Below are positions 29,892-38,683 of a stretch of DNA of 64,000 nt, piece after piece. Below the pieces are notes generated by a model. That model searched no databases, was not told the DNA's origin, and worked only from the letters and a program-made list of their open reading frames with translations. The position numbers were made by a program, and so were the translations under genes. Source of the DNA: Saprospiraceae bacterium (GTDB lineage: Bacteria > Bacteroidota > Bacteroidia > Chitinophagales > Saprospiraceae); assembly GCA_016714085.1 (NCBI GenBank), contig JADJNW010000013.1, forward strand, positions 124,001 through 188,000, read 5' to 3'. Every line of letters begins with the position of its first letter. Positions within the stretch are counted from its first letter, which is position 1.

Positions 29892-30296
29892 ATGAAAACC
29901 AACAAAAGTCTCTGGATTGCGGCGCTCGTCGTATTGAGTGCAATCGGTTTTTTTGCTTTCCGCCCAACGCAAACGGCCTATGAATTCAAATTGGTAACGA
30001 CCGTTGAGTCGGTGGTGCCAGGTGGATTGGGCCGCTCTCGCATGATTACTTCCGATGTAAGTGGTGCGATCGAAGAGAAAGAAATGAAAAACTTCTTTAG
30101 TCTGGTGGGTATCAACTTCAAGAATATTAAAGAAAATGATGGAATGATCACCGACAAAATCACACAAATGACGATGGAAGGCTGGGAATTGCAGCAAATC
30201 ACTTCGGGCGTGTACAGTCCACCCGTCACGAGCGACGCCACCAGCGGCGGCACAGGAATTTTTATCACGCGGTATTTGTTTAGAAGAGCAAAGTAA
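29892..30296 (+). CDS. small DUF4177-like exoprotein
   Basis: Protein of 134 residues with an N-terminal signal or anchor (LWIAALVVLSAIGFFAF). The pattern AYEFKLVTTVE, then MTMEGWELQQITSGV, then a final ITRYLFRRAK resembles the DUF4177 layout of small proteins with EYKVV, GWEL and FKR signatures, but with a longer middle. Function unknown. It has its own terminator. Confidence 0.5.
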   Translation: MKTNKSLWIAALVVLSAIGFFAFRPTQTAYEFKLVTTVESVVPGGLGRSRMITSDVSGAIEEKEMKNFFSLVGINFKNIKENDGMITDKITQMTMEGWELQQITSGVYSPPVTSDATSGGTGIFITRYLFRRAK

Positions 30297-30307
30297 AACT
30301 AGCATAT

Positions 30308-30383
30308 AACCGCAAAGATTTTGATGCAATTGTCTGATATACAATTTATTATGTTTTGTAATTGAAAAATCTTTGCGGTTTTT
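30308..30383 (+). terminator. terminator with long loop
   Basis: AACCGCAAAGATTTT (30308-30322) pairs perfectly over 15 bp with AAAATCTTTGCGGTT (30366-30380), followed by TTT. The loop of 43 bases is unusually long for a terminator. Confidence 0.6.
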
Positions 30384-30547
30384 ATTGATCTTCATCTTAG
30401 AATTTTTTCTAATCATCTGCTCGCCTTTTTACTCTATCTTCCAAAATTTGTTAATTTTAGCGCGGTTTGAAATAATTTGCGTTTCAAACTATGCGTTGTC
30501 ATAACATTCTAAAATCCGACAAACAAAATCTAAAAACCACACGACAA

Positions 30548-31233
30548 ATGTTTCAGAATATCATTTTACTGTTCCAAGCAGAAGTGGAAGGTCTTGAGCG
30601 GGATAGCGTTGCCACCCAAAGCTTTTTTGACATTATTGTACAAAGTGGTACGATCGGTATCATCATTGTACTCTTGCAGTTGGTGCTTTCAGCGATTGGC
30701 ATTTATATTTTCGTCGAGCGCTATTTGACGATTCGCAGGGCAGCTCAAGTGGACGATCATTTTATGAACAATATCCGCATGAATGTGCAGTCTGGCAATA
30801 TCCAGGGCGCAAAGGCACTGTGCCAAACCACGGATTCTCCGGTGGCGCGTATGGTGGAAAAAGATTGCAGCGCATTGGAAAACCGCTTCGTGATATTGAT
30901 GCTGCTATCGAAAACGTTGGTAACCTGGAAGTATTCAAGTTGGAAAAGAATCTTTCTACGCTGGCGAGTATCGCAGGCGCTACGCCGATGTTGGGCTTCC
31001 TCGGTACAGTAACGGGTATGATTTTATCGTTTTATCAAATGGCTACCGCTGAAAACGTGACACCTTCGCTCCTGGCGGGCGGTATCTATCAAGCGCTGCT
31101 GACTACGGCTTTTGGTTTGGTAGTGGGGATTTTTGCTTATATCGGTTATAATGTGCTGGTTGCCAACGTAGAAAAAGTAGTGTTCAAAATGGAGCGTACA
31201 TGGACTTGTTGCAAGAACCAAGTAATTAATTGA
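30548..31233 (+). CDS. exbB: ExbB/TolQ-family proton channel, frame broken
   Basis: Inner-membrane subunit that uses the proton gradient to power TonB and outer-membrane uptake. The protein from ATG 30548 has the N-terminal helix GTIGIIIVLLQLVLSAIGIY, then after a missing G near 30862 continues as QRIGKPLRDIDAAIENVGNLE and the conserved channel helices LASIAGATPMLGFLGTVTGMI and LLTTAFGLVVGIFAYIGYNV. A second likely indel close to the end (31198) hides the usual end M-D-LLQEPS. About 228 residues when corrected. First gene of an exbB-exbD-exbD-tonB operon. Confidence 0.93.
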
Positions 31234-31272
31234 CCATTTAGCATTAAACATTTACCTATGCTAAGAAGTGCA

Positions 31273-31303
31273 TTCGTAAATCGTACTTCGTAAATCGTAC
31301 TTC
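31273..31303. repeat. 14-bp tandem repeat before exbD
   Basis: Two perfect copies of TTCGTAAATCGTAC followed by TTC, ending six bases before the exbD start. It replaces any visible Shine-Dalgarno site. It shares CGTACTTC with the tract at 21950. Confidence 0.75.
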
Positions 31304-31308
31304 AAAAA

Positions 31309-31707
31309 ATGGCATTAAAAAAACGAAATAAGACCAGTGCAGAATTCAGCATGGCGTCGCTCACCGATGTGATTTTCTTGTTGCTGATATTCTTTATGCT
31401 GAGTTCGCAATTAGTGAGTATCGAGCCTTTTGAATTACCAAAATCCGACTCCAAAACGGTCGCACCAACGAACGTAGTGGTGGCGATTCAGAAAGATGGG
31501 CGGCACACGCTCAATGGTACGGAAGTGGCTTCAAGAGCATTGGAAAGGGCTCTTCAACAGGCAGTTACAAATGTAGAAAATAAAAAAGATTTGACGGTAA
31601 CGATTGTGGCGGAGGTGGGTACACCCTTCGATTATGTGACCGATGTGATGGAAATGGCAGCCCGACTGCGAGCCAGAGCAATTATTGCGACACAACCGAA
31701 AAGTTAA
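31309..31707 (+). CDS. exbD: ExbD/TolR-family energy transducer, first copy
   Basis: Accessory subunit of the TonB energy system, anchored in the inner membrane. The 132 residues show a single helix (VIFLLLIFFMLSSQLV, about residues 20-37) after the conserved FSMASLTDVIF, whose Asp is the proton-linked residue, and a periplasmic domain ending in AARLRARAIIATQPKS. Second gene of the operon; a paralogue follows. Confidence 0.93.
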   Translation: MALKKRNKTSAEFSMASLTDVIFLLLIFFMLSSQLVSIEPFELPKSDSKTVAPTNVVVAIQKDGRHTLNGTEVASRALERALQQAVTNVENKKDLTVTIVAEVGTPFDYVTDVMEMAARLRARAIIATQPKS

Positions 31708-31733
31708 ACGTTTAACAGTTTGGATGCTTGAGG

Positions 31734-31765
31734 CCTCAAACCTCAAACCTCAAACCTCAAACCTG
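31734..31765. repeat. 7-bp tandem repeat between the two exbD genes
   Basis: Four perfect copies of CCTCAAA (31734-31761) plus a partial fifth, filling most of the gap between the two exbD genes. Confidence 0.8.
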
Positions 31766-31771
31766 AATTTC

Positions 31772-32167
31772 ATGGGATTAAGAAGAAAAAGCAAGGTCAG
31801 TGCAGCGTTCAGTATGTCATCCTTGACGGATATTATCTTTTTATTGCTGATTTTCTTTATGTTGACATCAGGATTGGTAGCGCCAAATGCCTTGAATTTA
31901 AAGCTTCCTGGCAGTTCGCGCGCTAAGCGTGCCCACAGCAACCAACGCATGGACAATGTGTCTATAAATGAAAGCGGTCGATTTGCGATCAATGGGCGAA
32001 GTATTTCTCTGGAAGAATTGGATAGTCGCTTGAGTAGCTTGGCTAACAGGGATGAAAGCATTACAATTTCGCCCGATTCCGGCGCGCCGGTAGAAGCGGT
32101 GGTAGCGATTATGGATATTGCGATGCGCTACAATATCAATGGGATTTTAGCTGCGGAGCGAGATTGA
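31772..32167 (+). CDS. exbD: ExbD/TolR-family energy transducer, second copy
   Basis: A 131-residue paralogue of the previous gene with the same layout: FSMSSLTDIIFLLLIFFML with the conserved Asp, then a periplasmic domain (LKLPGSSRAKRAHS to AMRYNINGILAAERD). Two different ExbD subunits with one ExbB is common in Bacteroidota TonB operons and may allow mixed complexes. The ATG at 31772 starts directly at the conserved N-terminus; the in-frame extension upstream runs through the CCTCAAA repeats. Confidence 0.92.
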   Translation: MGLRRKSKVSAAFSMSSLTDIIFLLLIFFMLTSGLVAPNALNLKLPGSSRAKRAHSNQRMDNVSINESGRFAINGRSISLEELDSRLSSLANRDESITISPDSGAPVEAVVAIMDIAMRYNINGILAAERD

Positions 32168-32257
32168 TTTATGTTAAAGATTTGCTAATCCTCTTATTTA
32201 TTGAATTCTAATGAGTTAGGAATGCGTTTTAAGAATTGAATATTAAATCCAAATATC

Positions 32258-33140
32258 GTGGAATTAGTAAGCCAACAAGAACAAAAAAATAAAAGATACG
32301 GCGTCATTATCAGTTCGATATTGCATACGCTGATCATTATTCTATTTTTATTACCATTTTTGACTTATCCTGACCCGCCTCCTGGGCAAGAAGGAATCCT
32401 GGTAAATCTCGGTTTACCCGATTTAGGTCAAGGCACTGAAAATGCAGGCCCTTCACAGCCTGTGGCTGAAGAAGAAAGTGAACCTGAGGAACAATCTGAG
32501 CCAGAGCCGGTGAAGGAGCGGGAGGTAGAAAAACCTAAAAAAACGGAACCGACACCCCAAAAAGAAGTGGTGACTACGGAAGACCCGGATGCAGTTGCCC
32601 TTCGGGAACAGAAAAAACGGGAACAAGCCGAACGCGATCGTCAGGAGCGCGAAGAAGCAGCCAGGAAAAAAGCAGCGGACGATGCCAGGAAAAAGGCGGA
32701 AGCAGAGCAAGCAGCTAAAGAGGCGGAAGCGAAAAGATTGAAAGATCAATTGGCAGGCGGCTTTAGTGGTTCAGGTAGCGGCAAAGGTAATACTGGCAAG
32801 CCCGGTAATCAAGGTGATCCGAATGGCGACCCCAATGCAAAAAATCTGGAAGGCATTAGCACCGGCAAAGGCGATGTTGGTGGTGGCTTGGATGCTCGTG
32901 GAATCCTGAAGCGTAGCTGGCGTGACCGATAATAGCCAAAGCGTTGGGAATGCGGTAATTCGGGTTTGTATTGACAAGGATGGAAATGTGACGAGCGCCG
33001 AATTTACTCAAAAAGGCTCCACTATTGCTGATGGCGGCTTGAAGAATAAGGCCATCGCCGATGCGAAGCAATGGAAATTTGGCAAAGGTGAAGTAGATAC
33101 CCAATGTGGTACGATTACCTATCGATTTAAAGTGCAATAA
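32258..33140 (+). CDS. tonB: TonB-like energy transducer, frame broken
   Basis: Links the ExbB-ExbD motor to outer-membrane receptors. The N-terminus has the membrane helix VIISSILHTLIIILFLLPFL, followed by a long Glu/Pro/Lys- and Ala/Lys/Glu-rich periplasmic rod (about residues 65-170, likely coiled coil) and a Gly-rich linker. After a frame break near 32915 the receptor-binding C-terminal domain continues as VTDNSQSVGNAVIRVCIDKD and ends KGEVDTQCGTITYRFKVQ. About 294 residues when corrected. Last gene of the exb operon, followed by a terminator. Confidence 0.88.
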
Positions 33141-33167
33141 TCAAAAACAGCATAAAATAAATACTCC

Positions 33168-33200
33168 AAAAAGGGTGGATTTTTCAATCTGCCCTTTTTT
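33168..33200 (+). terminator. terminator of the exbB-tonB operon
   Basis: AAAAAGGG (33168-33175) pairs with CCCTTTTT, with an inner GATT/AATC extension, followed by six T. It lies 28 bases after the tonB stop. Confidence 0.8.
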
Positions 33201-33210
33201 ATTTGTACCG

Positions 33211-33240
33211 CGATTCGATTGTTCAAAAGCAATCGAATCG
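33211..33240. repeat. perfect inverted repeat before folC
   Basis: CGATTCGATTG (33211-33221) and CAATCGAATCG (33230-33240) pair perfectly over 11 bp with an 8-base loop and no following T-run, so it is not a normal terminator. A 14-bp imperfect tandem repeat (TCGTCTGACTTCTA / TCGTCTGACATCTG, 33264-33291) follows directly before folC. Confidence 0.7.
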
Positions 33241-33303
33241 GAGTATATGAATATTTTTAAAACTCGTCTGACTTCTATCGTCTGACATCTGTCATCTTTT
33301 TAT

Positions 33304-34602
33304 ATGAGCGAATTTTATAATCGTTATAAAGAAACAGTAGCCTATCTTTTTAGTCATTTACCTATGTTTCAGCGCGATGGTATGGCGGCTTATCGCAAAG
33401 ATTTGACCAATATCCGTGCTTTGTGCGATTTTTTGGGGAATCCTCAAGATCGTTTCAAGACAATTCATGTGGCGGGTACTAATGGCAAGGGTTCTACGAG
33501 CTATATGCTGGCAGCAATTTTGCACGCCCACGGCTTGAAAACAGGACTTTATATTTCACCGCATTACAAGGATTTTCGAGAACGCATCCGTATTAATGGG
33601 CAATACATTCCAAAAAAATTTGTGATCGAATTTACCGAGCGCATCAAACCCGCCATTGAACAAATCGCTCCTTCTTTTTTGAAATTTCGGTAGCGATGGG
33701 ATTCGAGTATTTTGCCCAATCGAAAGTGGATGTGGCGGTGATCGAGGTCGGTATGGGTGGACGCCTGGACTCAACCAATATTAGTCAAGCCTTTGGCAAG
33801 TGTGATTACGAACATTAGTTATGATCACACGCAATTTTTGGGTGACACATTGGATAAAATCGCCGGAGAGAAAGCAGGCATCATTAAGCCAAATATACCA
33901 GTCATCATTGGTGAAACGCAGCCAGAGACGCAGCCAGTGTTCGATACAAAAGCCCTGGAAATGAATGCTCCGATTCTGTATGCTGATCAGCATTTCAAAG
34001 CTTGTATTCAAGAACAAACCTTGACGCATACTACTTTTCAAGTGGAACAAGATGGAATATTAAAATACAATAATTTGATTGTCAATGTTTTAGCTGATTA
34101 TCAGGCAAAAAATTTGCAAACGGTACTGCAAACTTTGGAAGTAATAAAAACCCATTTTACACTGGAAGAAAGCAAGATTCGGGAAGGTTTGTCGGATTTG
34201 AAAAAACGGACTCGGTTTATTGGACGTTGGCAACTCCTTGGCGAACAGCCGATTATACTTGCAGATAGCGGGCACAACGAAGGCGGCTTGCGCTTGGCGA
34301 TGCAGCAATTGAGCAAGTTTTCTTTTCATCAGCTACATTTTGTGCTGGGGGTAGTGAGCGATAAGGATATTCGCAAGATGCTGGAACTGTTGCCCAAGGA
34401 TGCGCGTTACTATTTTGCGAAAGCCAATATTCCAAGGGGTTTGGATGCGAAAGAATTGCAAGAAAAGGCGGCCGCATTCGGGTTGAAAGGTCGGGCTTAT
34501 ACTTCAGTGAAAAACGCACTCAAAGCTGCGAAACGCCAATCAAAGGCAGATGATTTGATTTATGTGGGTGGCAGTACTTTTGTAGTAGCGGAAGCGATTT
34601 GA
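33304..34602 (+). CDS. folC: folylpolyglutamate/dihydrofolate synthase, frame broken
   Basis: Adds glutamate to dihydropteroate and to folates using ATP; Mur-ligase fold. The start reads YKETVAYLFSHLPMFQRDG and the P-loop is VAGTNGKGSTSYMLAAIL (about residues 56-73). The frame stops after PSFLKFR; one extra T in a T6 run gives FFEISVAMGFEYFAQSKVD and IEVGMGGRLDSTNI, and removing one A near 33782 returns to the second frame at VKPLASVITNISYDHTQFLG. The C-terminal ligase domain includes RTRFIGRWQLL and LADSGHNEGGL. About 432 residues. Two compensating indels within 110 bases of an essential gene point to sequencing error. Confidence 0.93.
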
Positions 34603-34662
34603 TATTCGTAATTTGCTTTTACTGAATTGATTTATAATCGCTTATAAATGATAAATAAAAAA

Positions 34663-34686
34663 GAGGCATCCAGGATAGGATACCTC
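34663..34686. other. orphan hairpin
   Basis: GAGGCATCC (34663-34671) and GGATACCTC (34678-34686) pair with one G-T style mismatch around a six-base loop. A T-run follows only on the minus strand, where no gene ends. It may be a leader structure of the gene at 34802. Confidence 0.35.
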
Positions 34687-34801
34687 CCTAAACTATAAAC
34701 AAACAAAAAACATTAGCGATTCTAAATTGAGGTTACAACAACGATAAGAAAAAAGGGTTTAAATCTTGAAATATTTTTTCGCGCTTTTGTAAATTTCCAG
34801 A

Positions 34802-35494
34802 ATGGAAGAACAGCATTCAAAAAATCAATGGTGGCTCTATGTGCTATTATTTGGTGGTTTTCTAATCTTGTCGATGCGATTTTTGGTCGCCTTACGCTTT
34901 CTGATTATTCCAATGATAGCAGTAGGAGGCGTCGGAGTAGCAGGATATTTTTTATGGAAATATTTTCGTAATCAGCAAAAAAGAAAGGTTTACCTGAAAA
35001 GTGTGGAAGGAGCTATTGCCACGCGCTTGGCACAATGCGAGCAACAAATAGCGAGCAATCAGGCACAAATCGAAGATATTCAAAACAGCGTTGCCGAACT
35101 CAACAAAAAACGAAACTCCGCACAGGACTTGTCACCGAATATCCTGAAAGAAACAGAAAACCTGATTAATAGCTTTCGCTCGGAATTGAAATTGCGTGAA
35201 TCCAAGTTGGCTTTCTTTGAAGCCTGTCATCGCAAGCTAGAGCAGATGCTGCGTCACCACGAATTGACAAAAGAATTGGAGGTAAAGAAAGAGCAATTAA
35301 AATCCTTGCAAGAGCATCATTATGAAGACCTTGCAAAGATGGAAGAACTCAAAGCAAATGTGGAAATGGAAGTTTTACATTTGGATACGATCGAAAATCT
35401 CTCTCGCCGCATTGTCGAAAGCACTTCCTACAATGATGCTGAGCGCCTTAGAGCAGAGCTAAACGAAATGACCGAATCGCTGGATAAAATTTAA
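34802..35494 (+). CDS. membrane-anchored coiled-coil protein of unknown function
   Basis: Protein of 230 residues with two hydrophobic segments near the N-terminus (LYVLLFGGFLILSMRFLVAL and FLIIPMIAVGGVGVAGYFLW) and a long cytosolic helix from residue 60 to the end, rich in Glu, Lys, Leu and Gln, predicted coiled coil. No family recognised. Its stop overlaps the stop of the convergent thioredoxin-like gene by four bases. Confidence 0.6.
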   Translation: MEEQHSKNQWWLYVLLFGGFLILSMRFLVALRFLIIPMIAVGGVGVAGYFLWKYFRNQQKRKVYLKSVEGAIATRLAQCEQQIASNQAQIEDIQNSVAELNKKRNSAQDLSPNILKETENLINSFRSELKLRESKLAFFEACHRKLEQMLRHHELTKELEVKKEQLKSLQEHHYEDLAKMEELKANVEMEVLHLDTIENLSRRIVESTSYNDAERLRAELNEMTESLDKI

Positions 35495-36045
35495 TCCGCT
35501 TTGCTCATAAATTCTTGATAGGTCTGCGTTTTGTAATGATCGCCGCCAATCCATTTAATTTCTTTGACAAAAGTATCTGCGGTTTTAAAACCCGGAGAAA
35601 TGGTGATACGATCTTGATTTTCATCAAGATATACATAAGAAGGGTAGCCCAAGCGTCCGTCGAGCAAAGAGTATGCTAACTCATGTACCCCACGTCGGCC
35701 TGAAGCAATAAATTTCAAAGTATAACCTTTGTATTGGACTTCGCCTTTTTGCTCTGCATCAAACTTTACCGCATAAAAGTTTTCATTCATATATTTTACC
35801 ACGGCAGCGTCTTTGAAAGTAGTTTGATCCATTTTTTTGCACCAGCCACACCAATCCGTATAAACATCTATGAAGATTTTTTTCGGATTTTCTTCTGCCG
35901 CTTTGATCGCTTCCTCCCAGGTAAGCCATTTTATTTCATCATCGGCAACCGTTATTGGGTTGGAAATGTTTGCGTTTGGTGCGATGAAGGCATAAGCTAC
36001 GATCGCTACTAAAACCAATGCACCGCCGATCAGGAACTTTTTCAT
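35491..36045 (-). CDS. exported thioredoxin-like protein
   Basis: Thiol-disulfide protein of 184 residues, anchored or exported by MKKFLIGGALVLVAIVAYAF. The thioredoxin fold is marked by FIDVYTDWCGWCKKMDQTTF with the CGWC active site, and a later GYPSYVYLDENQDR with the cis-Pro region. The pattern resembles the DsbD-gamma/DUF255-type thioredoxins of Bacteroidota, which reduce periplasmic proteins. The partner is unknown. Confidence 0.85.
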   Translation of the reverse strand: MKKFLIGGALVLVAIVAYAFIAPNANISNPITVADDEIKWLTWEEAIKAAEENPKKIFIDVYTDWCGWCKKMDQTTFKDAAVVKYMNENFYAVKFDAEQKGEVQYKGYTLKFIASGRRGVHELAYSLLDGRLGYPSYVYLDENQDRITISPGFKTADTFVKEIKWIGGDHYKTQTYQEFMSKAD

Positions 36046-36227
36046 TGTCAAATTTTTTGCGAATAAAATTAATCCTTTTCAAATATACTTGCAAGAACGC
36101 TTTTGCATTAGAAAAGATGAAAGGTTTAAAGAATTTTTTAACTTTCAGGGAATTTGGGTTATCAGTTATCGGGTGTGTATGAAAATAAGTGCCTTTTACT
36201 TACACGAACACTTGGAAACATCAACAC

Positions 36228-36806
36228 ATGAACACAATTAAAAGAAAAAAAATAGTTGTTGCCATTGGTGGGTCGAGCGGCGCGATTTATGCTAAAGTGC
36301 TGTTGGATAGATTTTTACAATTGCAAGAACAAATTGATACGGTCGGGGTCGTTATGAGCGAAAATGCCAAATTCAATTGGCAATACGAGCTGGATAATGC
36401 CGACTTTGATCAATATCCTTTTGATTTTTATGAAAAAAATGATTTTATGGCACCCTTCGCCTCCGGTTCGGCGCGTTATGAGACGATGATCGTTTGTCCT
36501 TGCTCGATGGGCTTGTTGGGGCGCATTGCTACTGGCGTTTCCAATGATTTGACTACCCGCGCTGCCGATGTAATATTAAAAGAAAGACGACGTTTAATCC
36601 TGGTAGTACGCGACACCCCTTATAATTTGATTCATATTAATAATATGAAAACGGTGACCGAAGCAGGCGGCATTATTTGTCCGGCTACGCCATCGTTTTA
36701 CAGCAAGCCTAAAACCTTTGAAGAGCTGGCGGCTACGGTCGTGGATCGCGTATTGGATTTGGCGGATTTTGATTTGAAAACGTATCGTTGGGGCGAGGAT
36801 CATTAA
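36228..36806 (+). CDS. ubiX: UbiX-family flavin prenyltransferase
   Basis: Makes prenylated FMN, the cofactor of UbiD-type decarboxylases, from FMN and dimethylallyl phosphate. The 192-residue protein has KIVVAIGGSSGAIYAKVLLD at the start, VVMSENAKFNWQYE, the CPCSMGLLGRIATGVSNDLT core, RRRLILVVRDTP and ICPATPSFYSKP, all family signatures. The ATG at 36228 starts directly at the conserved N-terminus; an upstream in-frame start is less likely. No ubiD gene is nearby. An FKBP gene follows. Confidence 0.92.
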   Translation: MNTIKRKKIVVAIGGSSGAIYAKVLLDRFLQLQEQIDTVGVVMSENAKFNWQYELDNADFDQYPFDFYEKNDFMAPFASGSARYETMIVCPCSMGLLGRIATGVSNDLTTRAADVILKERRRLILVVRDTPYNLIHINNMKTVTEAGGIICPATPSFYSKPKTFEELAATVVDRVLDLADFDLKTYRWGEDH

Positions 36807-36873
36807 TTATTTATTATGGATCATTTACTATTGCTTATTTTGGATTGATTATTCATAAAATTACTTGTTTTCT

Positions 36874-37536
36874 ATGAAAAGGCTTACTTTCGCGTTTTTT
36901 GTAATTTCAATTTTTCTGACTGCCGTTTCGGCGCAAAATTCGACTATAAAAATGGATTCAGTTAGTTACAGCCTGGGCGTATTGATGGCTCAGAATTTGA
37001 AACAGCAAGGCTTTGACAAGGTTGATGCGGCTTCGCTGGTAAAGGGTTTTGAAGATGTGTTGAGTGGCAGTGCCTTGCAATTTACCCTTGATGAATGCAA
37101 TCAAGTGGTAACCGATTATATGCAATCAAAGCAGGCAAAGCAACACGAAGGTGTTATTGCCGAGGGCAAAAAATTCCTGGATGATAATGCAAAACGTTCA
37201 GGCGTGGTCACTTTGCCAAGTGGTTTGCAATATGAGGTCTTAAATGCGGGCGATGGCCCCAAGCCTACTGCTCAGGATAAAGTAACCGTGCATTACGAAG
37301 GTACATTGCTGGATGGCACTGTATTTGACAGTTCTGTGAAGCGCGGGCAACCGGCTACCTTTGGCGTGACACAAGTGATACAAGGATGGGTGGAAGCTTT
37401 GCAATTGATGCCGCTAGGTGCTAAATGGAAGCTATTTATTCCTTATGAATTGGGTTATGGAGAGCGTGGCGCAGGAGGACAAATCGGGCCGTACTCGACG
37501 CTTGTTTTTGAAGTAGAACTATTGAAAATCAATTAA
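36874..37536 (+). CDS. exported FKBP-type peptidyl-prolyl isomerase
   Basis: Periplasmic folding helper of about 220 residues, FkpA/Mip type. It has a signal peptide (RLTFAFFVISIFLTAVSAQ), an N-terminal helical dimerisation region (YSLGVLMAQNLKQQGFDKVD), and a C-terminal FKBP domain from about residue 120, with VTVHYEGTLLDGTVFDSS, VIQGWVEALQLMPLGAKW and IPYELGYGERGAGGQIGP, including the binding-pocket aromatic residues. Start at ATG 36874; a TTG three codons earlier is in frame. A bidirectional terminator follows. Confidence 0.93.
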   Translation: MKRLTFAFFVISIFLTAVSAQNSTIKMDSVSYSLGVLMAQNLKQQGFDKVDAASLVKGFEDVLSGSALQFTLDECNQVVTDYMQSKQAKQHEGVIAEGKKFLDDNAKRSGVVTLPSGLQYEVLNAGDGPKPTAQDKVTVHYEGTLLDGTVFDSSVKRGQPATFGVTQVIQGWVEALQLMPLGAKWKLFIPYELGYGERGAGGQIGPYSTLVFEVELLKIN

Positions 37537-37544
37537 TAATAAAT

Positions 37545-37581
37545 AAAGATTTCCGAAATATTTACATTTCGGAAATCTTTT
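37545..37581. terminator. shared bidirectional terminator
   Basis: AAAGATTTCCGAAAT (37545-37559) pairs perfectly over 15 bp with ATTTCGGAAATCTTT (37566-37580), six-base loop. It serves the convergent FKBP gene and the gene at 37588. Confidence 0.85.
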
Positions 37582-37587
37582 AGCTCT

Positions 37588-38031
37588 TTATCGAATGATA
37601 ATCACGCGCTGACGTGCGGCGCGTTCTTGTTCTCTTTGATGTTCGATTTCTTGCAGTCGCAGGCGCACTTTCTCTTCTTCTTTACGTTGAAGTTCGTGCA
37701 TCATACGCAATTGTTCGGACTGCCAGTGTTCTTGCAGCGCACGTAGCTGATCTTGTTTGGCACGCAACTCATCGCATTTGTTTTTTATTTCAAATCGAAT
37801 AATCCCATCCTCTCCACTGCGATACCAATATTCTTCAATAGCGGGTTCGACATCGAAATCAACATCATAATCGAAGTCGAAATCATATTCTTCATCCTCA
37901 AAATCTGGCTCCAGTTCTGATTGTAAATCTTGAATTTTCCAGTATTGACGCTGGATTTGCCCAATGCTAAATCCAAGCAACAGGCTTAGGGAAGCAATAA
38001 TCCAGGTAGCGGCGCGGAGGTTGTTCTTCAT
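37588..38031 (-). CDS. membrane-anchored protein with acidic linker and coiled coil
   Basis: Protein of 147 residues with one N-terminal helix (ATWIIASLSLLLGFSIGQ), an extremely acidic, aromatic segment (about residues 40-65: alternating D, E, F, Y), and a C-terminal Gln/Arg/Glu-rich coiled coil ending RQRVIIIR. No family recognised; the layout resembles small envelope stress or spacer proteins but that is a guess. Confidence 0.5.
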   Translation of the reverse strand: MKNNLRAATWIIASLSLLLGFSIGQIQRQYWKIQDLQSELEPDFEDEEYDFDFDYDVDFDVEPAIEEYWYRSGEDGIIRFEIKNKCDELRAKQDQLRALQEHWQSEQLRMMHELQRKEEEKVRLRLQEIEHQREQERAARQRVIIIR

Positions 38032-38204
38032 AGTCGGGATAGTTTTGGATTTACCAATTTATACTAAAATAAAGACTCGACAAACAGCTAAAAAGTTTTA
38101 AAGATGCTTGCTTACAAAATAAGGATATTTAAAGTTATTTGTCAACCCATAAAGACTTAAATCCTTGTTAATGGTTACATTTTGTGACTAATTTTTTGAT
38201 TGGA

Positions 38205-38242
38205 CGTCGGAATAGGGAGACCAGAAGTCGGATAGAAAAAAT
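38205..38242. repeat. upstream flank repeat of the four-helix-bundle gene
   Basis: GACGTCGGAATAGGGAGACC followed by AGAAGTCGGATAG: a loose repeat of [GA]A[CA]GTCGGA. Its AGAAGTCGG is the reverse complement of CCGACTTCT in the downstream flank at 38654. Confidence 0.55.
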
Positions 38243-38265
38243 TTGATTGAAAACATATTTGCACC

Positions 38266-38622
38266 ATGAAGCATAATTTCAAGAATTTACAGATTTGGAT
38301 AAAGTCACGTGCGTTGGTGAAAACTATTTACGCTTTGACTACAAAATTGCCTGGTGAAGAGAAATTCGGGTTATCTTTGCAGATACGAAGATCAGTTATT
38401 TCTATTTCTTCTAATATCGCCGAGGGTTGTGGGAGAGGAACTGATAAGCAATTAGCACAATTTTTAGATATTGCAATTGGCTCCAGTTGTGAATTAGAGA
38501 CACAGCTATATTTAGCGAGCGATTTGTCTTTTTTTAATTCAGTAGAAGTTGAAAATCTAGTAATAGAAGTTAGTAGAGTTAGAAAAATGATGATTAGTTT
38601 CAAAAAAACATTAGATATTTGA
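38266..38622 (+). CDS. four-helix-bundle protein (S23/IVP family)
   Basis: A 118-residue helical protein of the family first known from genes inside intervening sequences of 23S rRNA and related to the Avd accessory protein of diversity-generating retroelements. The signatures KNLQIWIKSRALVKTIYALT, then RSVISISSNIAEGCGRGTDK and SSCELETQLYLASDL are all present. No rRNA or reverse transcriptase is near. The gene is framed by short inverted repeats (38205-38242 and 38645-38673), as if it were a small movable unit. Function of stand-alone members is unknown. Confidence 0.88.
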   Translation: MKHNFKNLQIWIKSRALVKTIYALTTKLPGEEKFGLSLQIRRSVISISSNIAEGCGRGTDKQLAQFLDIAIGSSCELETQLYLASDLSFFNSVEVENLVIEVSRVRKMMISFKKTLDI

Positions 38623-38644
38623 AATAGTCAATATTAAGACCGTT

Positions 38645-38673
38645 GTCTGACTTCCGACTTCTCGCTTCTCAAA
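38645..38673. repeat. downstream flank repeat of the four-helix-bundle gene
   Basis: GTCTGACTTCCGACTTCTCG: repeats of GACTTC/GACTTCT. CCGACTTCT is the inverse of the upstream flank; GTCTGACTTC also occurs before folC at 33267. Confidence 0.55.
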
Positions 38674-38683
38674 GTCCAATCAA

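Noticed and set aside
31734..31765. CRISPR-like array
   Set aside because: Units are 7 bp, without spacers, and there are no cas genes.
38266..38622. An intervening sequence in 23S rRNA or a diversity-generating retroelement
   Set aside because: No rRNA, reverse transcriptase or template repeat lies nearby.
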